A DNA stretch of 64,000 nt from Bacteriovorax sp. BSW11_IV (lineage in GTDB: Bacteria > Bdellovibrionota > Bacteriovoracia > Bacteriovoracales > Bacteriovoracaceae). The stretch's first letter is position 1. Every line of letters starts with the position of its first letter. Location: contig NZ_AUNE01000040.1 of assembly GCF_000447755.1 (NCBI RefSeq), positions 1 to 64,000 of the forward strand. The letters run 5' to 3'. Of the stretch, positions 43,250 through 52,160 are shown in pieces. A program made the translations under genes and the position numbers. Under the pieces are notes generated by a model. The model had not been told where the DNA came from, made no database searches, and saw nothing but the letters and a program-made list of their open reading frames with translations.

Positions 43250-43876
43250 TTAATATCTTTTTTGAATTCTCTTAAGTCTTTTTTCCATTTTTCCAGAGAT
43301 ATCTAGAAGAAGAAGTAAACCTGAGTTTTCAAGATTTTCATCTTTACCAACTAGAGAAAGGTTACCAACTCTGTTGCCACCAGCGTGGAAACGAGTAGTA
43401 AGAATTCCACCTTCCATATTTAGACCATCAACTGGTACCCAAATACCAAAAACTTTTGGTCCTAGGTAGAATCTCATATTTTCAAGCCCTTCAACTGAGA
43501 ATGCTACTGCTGGAAGTTTTCCACCAGAAACACCTGGAAGTGCTCTACCACCTGGTAGTGTTACAGGATCAAGATTTAAATTTCTATCTAGTACGTCGTC
43601 TAGAGAAACAGAGAAGCTAAGTAGCGTTCCATCCGATTGTAGATCAGGAGAAATTTCTAGGTAAGAGTCATTGAATTTTGGAATTCTGAATCTTACTCCG
43701 CCTTCAAGTTGAAGGTTCTCCATAACCATAGAGATCATAACGTTGTCTTCACTAAGTGTAACGTTTGGTCCTTTTACACCTGGAATTTCCATGTTTGTGT
43801 CTTTCCCAACACAACCAAAGAATGAAAATGAAAGCACGAGACAAAAAAGTACGTGCAACGGCAATGTTCTTTTCAC
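43250..43876 (-). CDS. Lipoprotein, tandem paralogue 1
   Basis: A 208-aa lipoprotein; signal FSFFGC gives lipidated Cys22. The mature region contains IPGVKGPNV, EDNVMISM, LEGGVRFRIPKF, SVSLDDV, LPGGRALPGV, KLPAVAFSVE, FYLGPKVFGIWVP and SLVGKDEN in that order, all shared with the next gene. The segments alternate strands and turns, suggesting a beta sandwich. Start is GTG with AAAAGGGG upstream. Function unknown. It has its own terminator and apparently its own promoter in the gap after paralogue 2. Confidence 0.75.
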   Translation of the reverse strand: MKRTLPLHVLFCLVLSFSFFGCVGKDTNMEIPGVKGPNVTLSEDNVMISMVMENLQLEGGVRFRIPKFNDSYLEISPDLQSDGTLLSFSVSLDDVLDRNLNLDPVTLPGGRALPGVSGGKLPAVAFSVEGLENMRFYLGPKVFGIWVPVDGLNMEGGILTTRFHAGGNRVGNLSLVGKDENLENSGLLLLLDISGKMEKRLKRIQKRY

Positions 43877-44001
43877 TTTAAAACCCCTTTTAAGAATTGT
43901 GGTTGTAAAAAATTCTTTTTTACATTTTCGGATTGGGAATAAATTGCTTTATAGGAGGTTTTTAGGAATTGTTCTGATTTACTGGAATATTGGTGGGTTA
44001 G

Positions 44002-44025
44002 AAAAAAGGGGAGCGAATGCTCCCC
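44002..44025 (-). terminator. Rho-independent terminator of lipoprotein paralogue 2
   Basis: GGGGAGC (44008-44014), GAAT loop, GCTCCCC (44019-44025). On the minus strand it is followed by TTTTTTC (44007-44001). It lies just past the stop of the lipoprotein gene and isolates it from paralogue 1. Confidence 0.92.
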
Positions 44026-44037
44026 GAGAAATTTTGT

Positions 44038-44685
44038 CTAGTATTTTTTAGCAAGTTTCTTAAGTCTCTTCTCTGCATAACTAGAGATGTCTAGCATAAG
44101 AAGGAAACCTGCGTTCTCACCATTTTGGTCTTCACCAACAAGTGAGATATTACCAATTCTTGTACTACCAGAATTGAATCTTGCTGTGATGATCGCGCCT
44201 GGTGCACCAAGTTTTTTAAGTGGGACCCAAACACCGAACACTTTTGGTCCTAAGTAGAAGGCCATGTTTTTAAACTTCTCAATAGAGAAAGCTACTGCTG
44301 GTAGTGAACCACTTGCCACACCTGGTAGGTTTCTTCCACCTGGTAAAGTCATTGGGTCAAGTCTACTTACACTTCCATCAAATACGTCATCAAGTGAAAC
44401 AGAGATTGACATTAATGTACCTGTAGAGAATACATCTGGTTCAATCGCAACATACGAGTTTGGATACTTTGGAATGGCGTATCTCAACCCACCTTCAAGT
44501 TCTAGATTCTCAAACGTCATGCTGATGATTACATTGTCTTCTTGAAGAACAACATTTGGTCCATCAACGCCTGGAATTTCTAGTTTAGTGTTACTTTTTC
44601 CACAGCTCGTAAAAAGAACTGAAAAAGAAAGCATTAGTGTCACAAGGACGGCCTTTGAGTTTCTTAAAGCTAAAGCTGAATTCAT
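44038..44685 (-). CDS. Lipoprotein, tandem paralogue 2
   Basis: A 215-aa lipoprotein with signal LSFSVLFTSC, lipidated Cys28. It shares with paralogue 1 the motifs IPGVDGPNV, EDNVIISM, LEGGLRYAIPKYP, SVSLDDV, LPGGRNLPGV, SLPAVAFSIE, FYLGPKVFGVWVP and SLVGEDQN, roughly 60% identity by eye. The gene arose by tandem duplication. Its ATG has only a weak AGAGAG RBS, and a 10-bp hairpin lies 12 nt upstream of the ATG, so translation may be controlled by leader structure. Confidence 0.78.
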   Translation of the reverse strand: MNSALALRNSKAVLVTLMLSFSVLFTSCGKSNTKLEIPGVDGPNVVLQEDNVIISMTFENLELEGGLRYAIPKYPNSYVAIEPDVFSTGTLMSISVSLDDVFDGSVSRLDPMTLPGGRNLPGVASGSLPAVAFSIEKFKNMAFYLGPKVFGVWVPLKKLGAPGAIITARFNSGSTRIGNISLVGEDQNGENAGFLLMLDISSYAEKRLKKLAKKY

Positions 44686-44697
44686 ACGGGTTCTCTC

Positions 44698-44718
44698 TAA
44701 AGAAACGTCGTTTCTTTA
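44698..44718 (-). promoter_or_regulatory. Perfect leader hairpin before lipoprotein paralogue 2
   Basis: TAAAGAAACG and CGTTTCTTTA are perfectly complementary with a single central base (44708), 12 nt upstream of the ATG (minus-strand order). No T-run follows on the minus strand, so it is not a terminator. It may be an operator or a translation-controlling stem. Confidence 0.4.
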
Positions 44719-45100
44719 TCGAGCCTAAGGTTTCCCACAACTAAAACGTACTACCACAACTCACGTACCACAAAACCATTAGGTAAAAAAAAGATTTTCT
44801 CTCACAAGTAGATCTCGACAACATTGTCGGCTGTAAAAAAGATTCTAGCGATACAAGTGTTTTGATCAAGTATTTCTTCGGAGGACTTTTGACATTTCTT
44901 AAGAAGAATTGTCAAAAAAAAGAGAAAAGCACAACAATATTCAAACGTTGAATAGCCCGTCTGTTAAAGGTTTTCGAGCATTTTTGTTGAAAATTAGTCA
45001 TAAAAACGTACTAAAATGGCGCCTCAAAAAGTGTGCAGGGTAATTGTGTCTCTCTCCATTGATCTAAGTAATTTTGATAGAATAGAGTTGGGGGTTTCCT
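44719..45100. other. 382-nt intergenic region with an imperfect inverted repeat
   Basis: No ORF worth reporting. TTGACA-T-TTCTT-AAG-AAGAA-T-TGTCAA (44889-44915) is an inverted repeat with one T-T mismatch per arm pair. It is followed by an A-run on the plus strand, so it is not a plus-strand terminator. The region separates divergent genes and should contain both promoters. Confidence 0.5.
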
Positions 45101-45556
45101 ATGAGAATATTTAACGCTTTTGAAAATCAAACAACTCAAACGACAAATCGCAAGACGCATAAAAAAAATGCGGCCAGTGAAGGCGCTGGAGAGTTAAAAA
45201 TTTCTGATGAGCGAGTAAAGCAGCATGCCCCACCGAACGTAAATGAACGTGATGTAAGAGCTAAGCTTGAGAGGGCCAAGCAAAAGAATATGGTTATGAC
45301 TCCTGTTAAAAAAGTTAATAATCATATTCCTGATCATCCAGAAGCAGTGAATGCAAAGAAAGCTGAACGAGCGCCAAGTATTGATACAGAAAAGAAGGAA
45401 AGCGAAGAGAAGAAAGACCTTCTTCTTAAGAGCGATATCGCTACAAATGATCCAAAAGATCCGAGAGTTCAGGAAAAACTAAAAGACGCCCTTCAAAATG
45501 GCGCCTTTAAATTTAACGATAAAGAAAGGGAAGTTCTCGCCCAAATTCTAGGTTAG
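45101..45556 (+). CDS. Hydrophilic protein, FlgM-like C-terminal helix
   Basis: A 151-aa, charged, probably unstructured protein, with low hydrophobicity until the end. The last ~35 residues (DPRVQEKLKDALQNGAFKFN, then DKEREVLAQILG) resemble the C-terminal sigma-28-binding helices of FlgM anti-sigma factors (pattern VxEIKxxIxxGxYxVD), but lengths differ and no flagellar gene is nearby. I keep this as a hypothesis. RBS is weak (GGGGGTTT). It converges with the DHH phosphoesterase gene, overlapping by 4 nt. Confidence 0.5.
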   Translation: MRIFNAFENQTTQTTNRKTHKKNAASEGAGELKISDERVKQHAPPNVNERDVRAKLERAKQKNMVMTPVKKVNNHIPDHPEAVNAKKAERAPSIDTEKKESEEKKDLLLKSDIATNDPKDPRVQEKLKDALQNGAFKFNDKEREVLAQILG

Positions 45557-46533
45557 CTCTCTAGCATCGCCTGAATTTTTTTGATCGTCGATTTTACGAC
45601 TTCATTGAAATCACCCTCTAGAATCGTTGCCGCAGAGTGATTGTGACCACCGCCCCCAAGGGCCTGGGCCATAATTCCAACATCAATTTCATCCACAGCT
45701 GAGCGCAATGAGACTTTAACCTTGTTGCCAATCTTTCTAAACATACAGGCCACTTTGATATTGTCGAGAATGAGTAGGTGGTTGATAAAGCCATGAGTAT
45801 CTTCAGCATCTGAGTCATGAAAATCAATCATCTCTTCACTTAAGCTAATCCACGCTACAGTTTCATCTTTAGTGGTTTGGGCAGAGCTAAGAACTTTGCC
45901 AAGAAGTTGCATATAGCCAATCTTCTTTGTGCCATTGATGCGATTAAACGCCTCGGGAGGTTTTACTCCTGCATCCATAAGCTTTGCAATAATACGGTGA
46001 GTGTTGCCCGTTACCGTTGGATAACGAAAGCTCGACGTATCAATGATGATGGCCGTATAAAGGGCCAACGCTATTTTTTGATCAAATTCCACACCAACAG
46101 CTTCGATGAGATTTCCCACAAGCTCACCTGTGGCCGCCATATTTGTATCAATACAGTGAATGGCCTGAAGCTCTTTCGGGCAAGGGTGGTGATCGATAAA
46201 AAGAAGATCGCGCGATTTTAAAACAAGCTGTTGAACATTTGTTCCAATGCGAGGCAGTGAATTTGTATCAGTCACGATAAAAAGATCGATTTCAGCAAAT
46301 TCATTTTTCTTATATTCATCAAGGCTAATGATTACGTTATCAGGATCGAGATAGCGGTAGCGATCGAACAAAGGTTCTTCGTTAACGCAGATGGCATTTT
46401 TGCCAAGTTTTCTAAGGGCCATACACAAAGCAATCTGGCTGCCAATGCCATCGGCATCTGGATGAATGTGAGTGGTAATGACGATATTGTTGGCCTTTTT
46501 AGTCAACTTTTTAAAATGTTCTTTAATTCTCAT
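45553..46533 (-). CDS. nrnA: DHH phosphoesterase, NrnA-type nanoRNase/pAp phosphatase
   Basis: A 326-aa cytoplasmic phosphoesterase. ITTHIHPDADGIGS (DxD metal motif, Asp26/Asp28), FIVTDTNSLPRIG, LFIDHHPCP (the DHH motif) and the C-terminal DHHA1 glycine motif GGGGHNHSAA are all intact. NrnA enzymes degrade short oligoribonucleotides and 3'-phosphoadenosine 5'-phosphate. Length is normal. Start is ATG at 46533. Confidence 0.92.
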   Translation of the reverse strand: MRIKEHFKKLTKKANNIVITTHIHPDADGIGSQIALCMALRKLGKNAICVNEEPLFDRYRYLDPDNVIISLDEYKKNEFAEIDLFIVTDTNSLPRIGTNVQQLVLKSRDLLFIDHHPCPKELQAIHCIDTNMAATGELVGNLIEAVGVEFDQKIALALYTAIIIDTSSFRYPTVTGNTHRIIAKLMDAGVKPPEAFNRINGTKKIGYMQLLGKVLSSAQTTKDETVAWISLSEEMIDFHDSDAEDTHGFINHLLILDNIKVACMFRKIGNKVKVSLRSAVDEIDVGIMAQALGGGGHNHSAATILEGDFNEVVKSTIKKIQAMLES

Positions 46534-46676
46534 AGGTCACTTATCGGTTAATTTTCATTTGGCCTAAACCATGAATATCTTAACACAAAGTTTGCCTGAA
46601 GTTTTTTTTCAAAATCAGTTATTTTTGCTATGCTTTTTTATTATTGGTCCTATGCAAATTATGAACTGGAGTTAAG

Positions 46677-47603
46677 GTGAGCTCGATTGCCATTGAATTA
46701 GATCAAGTTGTAAAAGAATACCCAGGTCGTCTGGCGCTTAAGGGGATTTCTTTTCAAGTAAAAAAGGGAAGAATTCACGGCTTTTTAGGTCCAAATGGGG
46801 CCGGAAAATCCACCACGATGAAAATTATCACGGGGCTTTTAAGAGCAAATTCAGGAAACGTTTCCATTATTGAAGGGGAGCGTATTGGATTTTTGCCAGA
46901 AAATCCCCCGCTATATATGAATATGAAAGTTGAGGGCTATCTCCAATATGTGAAAAACCTCTATTCTCTAGATAAAGACCATGGCGGTGATTCGCTTGAA
47001 GTCATTATGAAAAAATGTGGACTCCTCGATGTTAAAGAGCGTCTCATTAGAAATCTATCTAAGGGATATAAGCAAAGAGTCGGCATTGCTTCAACTCTTG
47101 TCCACAATCCAGAGATTATTATTTTAGATGAGCCTACGGTAGGTTTAGATCCAAAAGCAATTTTAGAGATTCGTGATCTCATAAAAGAGCTGAGCCGTAA
47201 TCATACGATCCTGCTCTCAACGCACCAATTATATGAAGCGAATCTTTTATGTGAAGACATCACTATTATAAATAAGGGTGAGATTCTTACGACAGGGGAA
47301 GTTTCACAAATTCGTGAAAAAATCTCAGGTGGTCAAAGGCTTTATGTTGAAGTTGAAGGTGCCCGTTCTGAGATTCTTGAAAAGATGGTACAGGAGTTGC
47401 CAATTGAACTACGTGATCAAGTGCTTGGCGATATTTCATCTTTTAAAGTGTTATCAAAAGAGGCCCACGATATTCGTTCTCGTTTAAGCTCTTTTCTTGC
47501 AAAAGAGGGCTGCATTGTTCTCTCCCTTAAAGAAGAGACAATGGATTTAGAAGGAATTTTTAAAGAAGTGACATTTGGAGTTCAAGATGCTCAAGGGAAT
47601 TAA
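46677..47603 (+). CDS. ABC transporter ATPase, GldA-like
   Basis: A 308-aa ABC ATPase. Walker A LGPNGAGKSTT (~39-49), signature NLSKGYKQRVGIAS, Walker B IIILDEPTVGLDP, and STHQLYEA (H-loop). The C-terminal ~90 residues are an accessory domain. Its permease and GldG-like partner follow, the same order as gldA-gldF-gldG in Bacteroidetes gliding systems and related loci elsewhere. Start is GTG at 46677 with GGAGTTAAG upstream. The substrate is unknown. Confidence 0.93.
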   Translation: MSSIAIELDQVVKEYPGRLALKGISFQVKKGRIHGFLGPNGAGKSTTMKIITGLLRANSGNVSIIEGERIGFLPENPPLYMNMKVEGYLQYVKNLYSLDKDHGGDSLEVIMKKCGLLDVKERLIRNLSKGYKQRVGIASTLVHNPEIIILDEPTVGLDPKAILEIRDLIKELSRNHTILLSTHQLYEANLLCEDITIINKGEILTTGEVSQIREKISGGQRLYVEVEGARSEILEKMVQELPIELRDQVLGDISSFKVLSKEAHDIRSRLSSFLAKEGCIVLSLKEETMDLEGIFKEVTFGVQDAQGN

Positions 47604-48324
47604 TTTTCTAGTAATGAAAGAGTTGAAGGATTATTTCTCTTCACCACTTGTTTATGTTTTGGCCTCTTTGTTCTCGGGAATCATGGGACTAATTTTTTAT
47701 AATTATCTGATTTCTTCAAATGAAATAACAAATTTAAGTATTATAGATACAATCTTATTACCAACATTTGGGGCGATGAATTTTCTTCTTATGTTTATTG
47801 TCCCCCTTTTGACGATGGGACAGTTTTCTGAAGAGAAAAAAAATCAAACTCTTGATTTAATCATGATGTCGAATTTGAAGCCATCGGCCGTAATTGTGGG
47901 AAAATTTCTCTCAACTTTCATCGTGGTATTCTTTTTAGTGGCCTTGACATTTATTTTCCCTATTATTTTAGGACTATCGGGATTTTCTGATTGGGGCCTG
48001 GTCTTTACAAATTATTTGGCGATTTATTTATCTGTAATGGCCTATATTTCAGTAGGGCTTTTTGCCTCGACTTTAACAGAGAATCAAATTATTTCAGTTG
48101 TCGTGACCTTCTGTATATTATTTGCCTTACTTCTTCTCGTAAATATGGCGCAGGTTACGGATAACTATATTGTTGGTTTAATTATTCAATACTTTTCAAT
48201 TGGATTTCATCATGCTCATTTTTCTCGTGGGCAATTGGTGAGCTTTAACTTTATTTACTATTTTAGTTTTGTTGGATTCTTCTTTTTTCTCACTCATAAG
48301 TCAGTGGAAGCGAGGAGATGGTAA
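47587..48324 (+). CDS. ABC-2 permease, GldF-like
   Basis: A 245-aa inner-membrane protein with about six segments. VMKELKDYFSSPLVYVL at the N-terminus and LLTMGQFSEEKKNQTLDLIM are typical of the GldF/ABC-2 permease group. ATG at 47587 has GGAGTTCAAG upstream; the frame begins 12 nt earlier. It overlaps the ATPase gene by 17 nt, so the two are translationally linked. Confidence 0.88.
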   Translation: MLKGINFLVMKELKDYFSSPLVYVLASLFSGIMGLIFYNYLISSNEITNLSIIDTILLPTFGAMNFLLMFIVPLLTMGQFSEEKKNQTLDLIMMSNLKPSAVIVGKFLSTFIVVFFLVALTFIFPIILGLSGFSDWGLVFTNYLAIYLSVMAYISVGLFASTLTENQIISVVVTFCILFALLLLVNMAQVTDNYIVGLIIQYFSIGFHHAHFSRGQLVSFNFIYYFSFVGFFFFLTHKSVEARRW

Positions 48325-48326
48325 TT

Positions 48327-49862
48327 ATGAAAAAATCATTAATCTCACTGTTCAATATAGTTAACGTTATTCTTTATTTTGTCGTTGTTGCACTTTGGTT
48401 GTCTGTTTCTGATGAAATACAACTTTGTCTTTTTGTTTCAGGTGCTACCATAGTCATGAGTTTGGTGCTCATTATTATTCAACGAGATCGTTTTAAAGAT
48501 CTTTATTCGTCACATTTTTTCAAAGAATTTACGAATACCGTTGTTCAGGCATTTCTTATCTTTTGTATATTGGGATTAGTAAATTATCTGGCATTCAAAA
48601 ATCCTTTGAAAAAAGATTATACCAATTACAATAACAATTCCTTGTCAGAACAAACTGTGAAAGTCGTAAAGTCTGTTAAAGAAAAAGTTAATGTGAAAAT
48701 CTTTAGTGATAAAACTTTTTTCCCTAATATCAAGGCCCTCTTTGAACTCTACAGACAAGAAAGCTCACTTTTTGAATACGAATTTATTGATGCGGCCATT
48801 AGACCTGATCTTGTTAATAAAGAAGGCATAACACAAGTTCCGGCCCTCGTTGTAGAAATGAGTGGGAAGAAACAAACGGTTCTCAATATTCGTGAACTAG
48901 AAATAACAAATGCACTTATTAAATTAACAAGAGATAAACTACCAGTCGTCTATTTCCTAACAAATCACCTTGGTCCTTCAATCGCTGATGAGTCCGACCA
49001 AGGTTTAAGTTATTTGAAAAATTTTATCTCAAAGCTTGCCTACACTGTTAAGGAACTCGATCTTTTGGCCGCTGGAGAAGTTCCAAAAGATGCTGATGTC
49101 TTAGTTATTTGGGGTCCGAAAACAGGATTTGATAAAAATGAAATCAGTGCACTTGAAAGTTATATGAGAAGTGGAAAGAGCTTACTGGTATCTCTTGATC
49201 CTATGTTAAATGGCGATGTTTTAAGTGATTTAAGAAATTTCCTTATTACATGGGGAGTTCGCGTCTCTAACAACATTGTGGTTGATAAGGGGAGTTTTAT
49301 TCGCGGTTCAAATGGTTTGGCGCCAATTGTTCAGGATTTTTCAAAGCATAAGATTTCAGATGGTTTTAATGGTCAGCTTTTCTTTCCCGTATCTTCGGCC
49401 ATCGAGTTTGCTGATTCTCCTCTTCATAAAGGGAGTTTTCAGTATTTAGCAAGATCGAGTGGGGAGAGTTGGGCCGAGAACGATTTTAACGAAGTGGCCA
49501 ACGGCCAAGTTGAATTTACTGAAGGCGTTGATAAACTTGGGCCAATTGCACTTGCTGGGACTTGGACTGGTCATGGGGCAGAAGGCGAAAGGCCTTCTCG
49601 TATTGTTGCTTTTGGAAATTCTACATTTGTAACTAATCAATATGGGCGAATGGTGGGTAATTATCTCTTTTTAACAAGTGCAGTGGACTGGTTGAGTGGA
49701 AGAGATCTAATTTCTTCTTTCGATAGACCAGAACTTAAAGAAGAGCCTGTCTTTATTGGTGGACCACAAGTTGGGATCATTTTTTATTTTTCAGTGCTAT
49801 TCTTGCCAATTGTATTCATTATAGCTTCAATTTTGTTTTATAGAAAAAGGCGATTGTTGTAG
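48327..49862 (+). CDS. GldG-like ABC auxiliary protein
   Basis: About 511 aa, with N-terminal membrane segments (~7-26, ~32-50, ~68-90), a large extracytoplasmic region containing DKLPVVYFLTNHLGPSI and DADVLVIWGPKTGFDKNEIS (thiamine-biosynthesis/GldG-like fold), and a C-terminal membrane anchor (FSVLFLPIVFIIASIL). This is the ABC auxiliary family found next to GldF-like permeases. ATG at 48318 is also in frame, but AGGAG is better spaced to the ATG at 48327. Confidence 0.85.
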   Translation: MKKSLISLFNIVNVILYFVVVALWLSVSDEIQLCLFVSGATIVMSLVLIIIQRDRFKDLYSSHFFKEFTNTVVQAFLIFCILGLVNYLAFKNPLKKDYTNYNNNSLSEQTVKVVKSVKEKVNVKIFSDKTFFPNIKALFELYRQESSLFEYEFIDAAIRPDLVNKEGITQVPALVVEMSGKKQTVLNIRELEITNALIKLTRDKLPVVYFLTNHLGPSIADESDQGLSYLKNFISKLAYTVKELDLLAAGEVPKDADVLVIWGPKTGFDKNEISALESYMRSGKSLLVSLDPMLNGDVLSDLRNFLITWGVRVSNNIVVDKGSFIRGSNGLAPIVQDFSKHKISDGFNGQLFFPVSSAIEFADSPLHKGSFQYLARSSGESWAENDFNEVANGQVEFTEGVDKLGPIALAGTWTGHGAEGERPSRIVAFGNSTFVTNQYGRMVGNYLFLTSAVDWLSGRDLISSFDRPELKEEPVFIGGPQVGIIFYFSVLFLPIVFIIASILFYRKRRLL

Positions 49863-49870
49863 GAAATTGT

Positions 49871-51184
49871 GTGAAAAAGAATTTATCCTTACTCCTTATT
49901 TTAGTTTCTCTTTTGGCCGTCACATACTTTGTGGAGGAGAGAGGCTCGCGCCAAAAAGTAGAACAAAAACAAAAGCAAGAGAGCCTATTCAATGAAGAGT
50001 TGCTAGGGTCTCTTAAAAGTATTAGCTTCCCCGATTTTGATCTCGTACTAAAAGGGGATCAGTATTTTGTCGATGGCAATTTCCCAATTGACGATAAAAA
50101 ACGCGATATGATTCTAGAGCAATTAACGAGGCTTCGCCTAAAGTCTGTAGTCCCTGTACGTGATGTCGAAAAAATTGGGCGATCATTTTTCATTGAAGAA
50201 AAGAATGCATGGGTTAAGTTCACTTTCGAAAAGGGATGGGCCCAAGTCTTTTTAGGGAAGAAATTAGATTTCTCTAAAGAGTTTTATATGGAAGTTGTCG
50301 ATTCCCTAAGCAATGAAGAGAAAATCGCTATTGTCGAAGATTCTAAACCTGAAGAGGCCGTGATTGATGCGAGAGGAAATGAGAGAAGTGACTATAAGTA
50401 TAGAAGGTTACAGTCCCTAATCTTTTTACCCAAAGAGTTTATGTATGATCAGAGTCTTTTTTCAAAAATTAAATTTGATTTTGAATCTTTATCGAAAGTT
50501 ACTGTTAATAATGTCAAAAAACTTAGCTATGTGATTATTCCAAAAGAAAAAAGACTAACGCCTTCGATACCAAGTTCATTTACTTTCAATGAGGCTCAAC
50601 TCTCTAGCTTTGTTGAAAATATTCAAAAGATGCAAGGTCAAAAAGTTTATATTAATGTAAAAGATGAAGAATTTTCTACGCATATTTGCACGATCTCTCT
50701 TTTTAAAGGCGAAGAAAAAATCGAAGTCGACTTTTATAGAATGTATAAAAATACGATTGGTAGTTTTGTTAAAATTAAAGGCAGTGATTACGCAATTGCT
50801 GTCAGTGAACAAAATGATAATTTATTCTTTACAGAGTATCAGGATTTCATCGTAAAGAGATTCCATGAATCCTTGGATTTAAATAAGAAAATTGTTCTTG
50901 AAAAAAATGGCAAAAAGGCCGAGGCTCAGAAAAATAACGAGACCAAGACTAAGTTTTCAAAATTGACCGATTATTTGACTAGAGATGCTAGTTATTTCAC
51001 ACCTTATTTAAAAGAAGATATGAAACAAGAGGGACTAAGCCTTCACTATGGGAATGAGAGTTACTTGTTTTATAAGAATGATCATGAATTAGTTGTGTTA
51101 AATAAGGAAAAGAAGTTAAAATTACATTACAAAATAGATGGTGAGGTTGCGCCTTCATTATCGATCAAAGATTACTTGAGGTAA
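49871..51184 (+). CDS. DUF4340 domain protein
   Basis: A 437-aa protein with N-terminal membrane segment (LSLLLILVSLLAVTYFV), then a charged beta-rich region with FPDFDLVLKGDQYFVDGNFP and repeated modules. These are the features of DUF4340 proteins, which often follow GldG-like genes and probably work with that ABC system at the envelope. Start is GTG at 49871 with TAGGA upstream. Function is unknown. Confidence 0.8.
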   Translation: MKKNLSLLLILVSLLAVTYFVEERGSRQKVEQKQKQESLFNEELLGSLKSISFPDFDLVLKGDQYFVDGNFPIDDKKRDMILEQLTRLRLKSVVPVRDVEKIGRSFFIEEKNAWVKFTFEKGWAQVFLGKKLDFSKEFYMEVVDSLSNEEKIAIVEDSKPEEAVIDARGNERSDYKYRRLQSLIFLPKEFMYDQSLFSKIKFDFESLSKVTVNNVKKLSYVIIPKEKRLTPSIPSSFTFNEAQLSSFVENIQKMQGQKVYINVKDEEFSTHICTISLFKGEEKIEVDFYRMYKNTIGSFVKIKGSDYAIAVSEQNDNLFFTEYQDFIVKRFHESLDLNKKIVLEKNGKKAEAQKNNETKTKFSKLTDYLTRDASYFTPYLKEDMKQEGLSLHYGNESYLFYKNDHELVVLNKEKKLKLHYKIDGEVAPSLSIKDYLR

Positions 51185-51187
51185 ATT

Positions 51188-51871
51188 TTGGGAACTCTTT
51201 TTTATAATTATATAATGACATTTCTTCACCCTTTTTCAGGGCACGAAAAATTGCGTGAGATACGTGAGAGTATGGCGCAAAAAGATCGCGAGAGAATCAC
51301 GATCATTACGAATGAAACGATTGGTGAAGCTCCCATTAAGTTATCATTTCTTGAGGCCATGAGCGTTTCATGGGCCATTCGTATGGTTTATGCGGTCTAT
51401 GCGATTTTTTCAATTCATTTAGGAGTTGTTGCTTCTAAGGCAATGATTGACAGTGAGAGTTACGGGAATATCTTCTTCAATAACTTTCCGATGAAATCAC
51501 AACAAATGGTACTTCTAACTGCGCTTATGGCCGCTATTTTCTATCCTTTTAGTATGTGGGTCTACACAAAATTTTGGGGAGTGCTCATTAAGTTTTTCGC
51601 CAATCTTTTCAATATCAAAGGTAATATTGATGAAATGAGTGATGAGATTGTAAACCACTCACTTGTATCAAACTTCTTTCTTCTCATTCCTATTTTTGGA
51701 GAAGTTGCAAAACACTTTTCATCTCTTGTGTATATCTTTGCGGGACTTCGCAAGAACCTTGGTATGACTGCGCTTCAAGCTTCTGTGGTGATTTTCTCGC
51801 CGGTGTTTTTAGTCGTAGTGTTCTTGATGATCCTCCTCTTGTACGTCCTTATGATTGTCAATATGTTTTAG
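51188..51871 (+). CDS. Yip1-family membrane protein
   Basis: A 227-aa protein with about five membrane segments after residue ~60 (VSWAIRMVYAVYAIFSIHLG, MVLLTALMAAIFYPFSMWV, SNFFLLIPIFGEVAKHFSS, then two further). The N-terminal LHPFSGHEKLREIRESM and the arrangement match Yip1-like proteins. TTG start three nt after the DUF4340 stop with GAGG upstream. It probably belongs to the ABC operon, though its role is unknown. Confidence 0.65.
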   Translation: MGTLFYNYIMTFLHPFSGHEKLREIRESMAQKDRERITIITNETIGEAPIKLSFLEAMSVSWAIRMVYAVYAIFSIHLGVVASKAMIDSESYGNIFFNNFPMKSQQMVLLTALMAAIFYPFSMWVYTKFWGVLIKFFANLFNIKGNIDEMSDEIVNHSLVSNFFLLIPIFGEVAKHFSSLVYIFAGLRKNLGMTALQASVVIFSPVFLVVVFLMILLLYVLMIVNMF

Positions 51872-51882
51872 GGCCTATTTTA

Positions 51883-51904
51883 GCGACAAATATCATTTTG
51901 TCGC
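51883..51904 (+). terminator. Hairpin after the ABC operon
   Basis: GCGACAAA (51883-51890), TATCAT loop, TTTGTCGC (51897-51904), perfect 8-bp stem. No T-run follows, so it is a weak terminator or an RNA-stability hairpin 11 nt past the stop codon. Confidence 0.45.
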
Positions 51905-51989
51905 ATGCGGCCCACGCATTTCATCAAAAACCTGTAAGACCTTTTTAGGAAAAAATCTCACCGCTATCTTTCTAAAATTATTATACTTT

Positions 51990-51995
51990 TATAAT
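51990..51995 (+). promoter_or_regulatory. Consensus -10 element upstream of tdk
   Basis: TATAAT (51990-51995) is an exact -10 consensus, but the expected -35 position reads TCTTTC, which is poor. If used, the leader to the tdk GTG would be about 160 nt. Confidence 0.3.
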
Positions 51996-52160
51996 GACAC
52001 ACCAAGTGGTCTCGTTTACAGAATGGGGCCATATTGAGAAACTGTCATGAGCATTAACACGCATATTAACAGAGACATTCACAGCATTTGTTCTTCTTTT
52101 TTTCAAACACACACAATCGAGAAAAGGGAGGGGCAGGGCACATCAGAAAGGAGTTCTAAA

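Noticed and set aside
51855-52037. 60-codon plus-strand ORF after the Yip1-like gene
   Set aside because: It overlaps the upstream gene, the hairpin and the putative tdk -10 element, and lacks an RBS.
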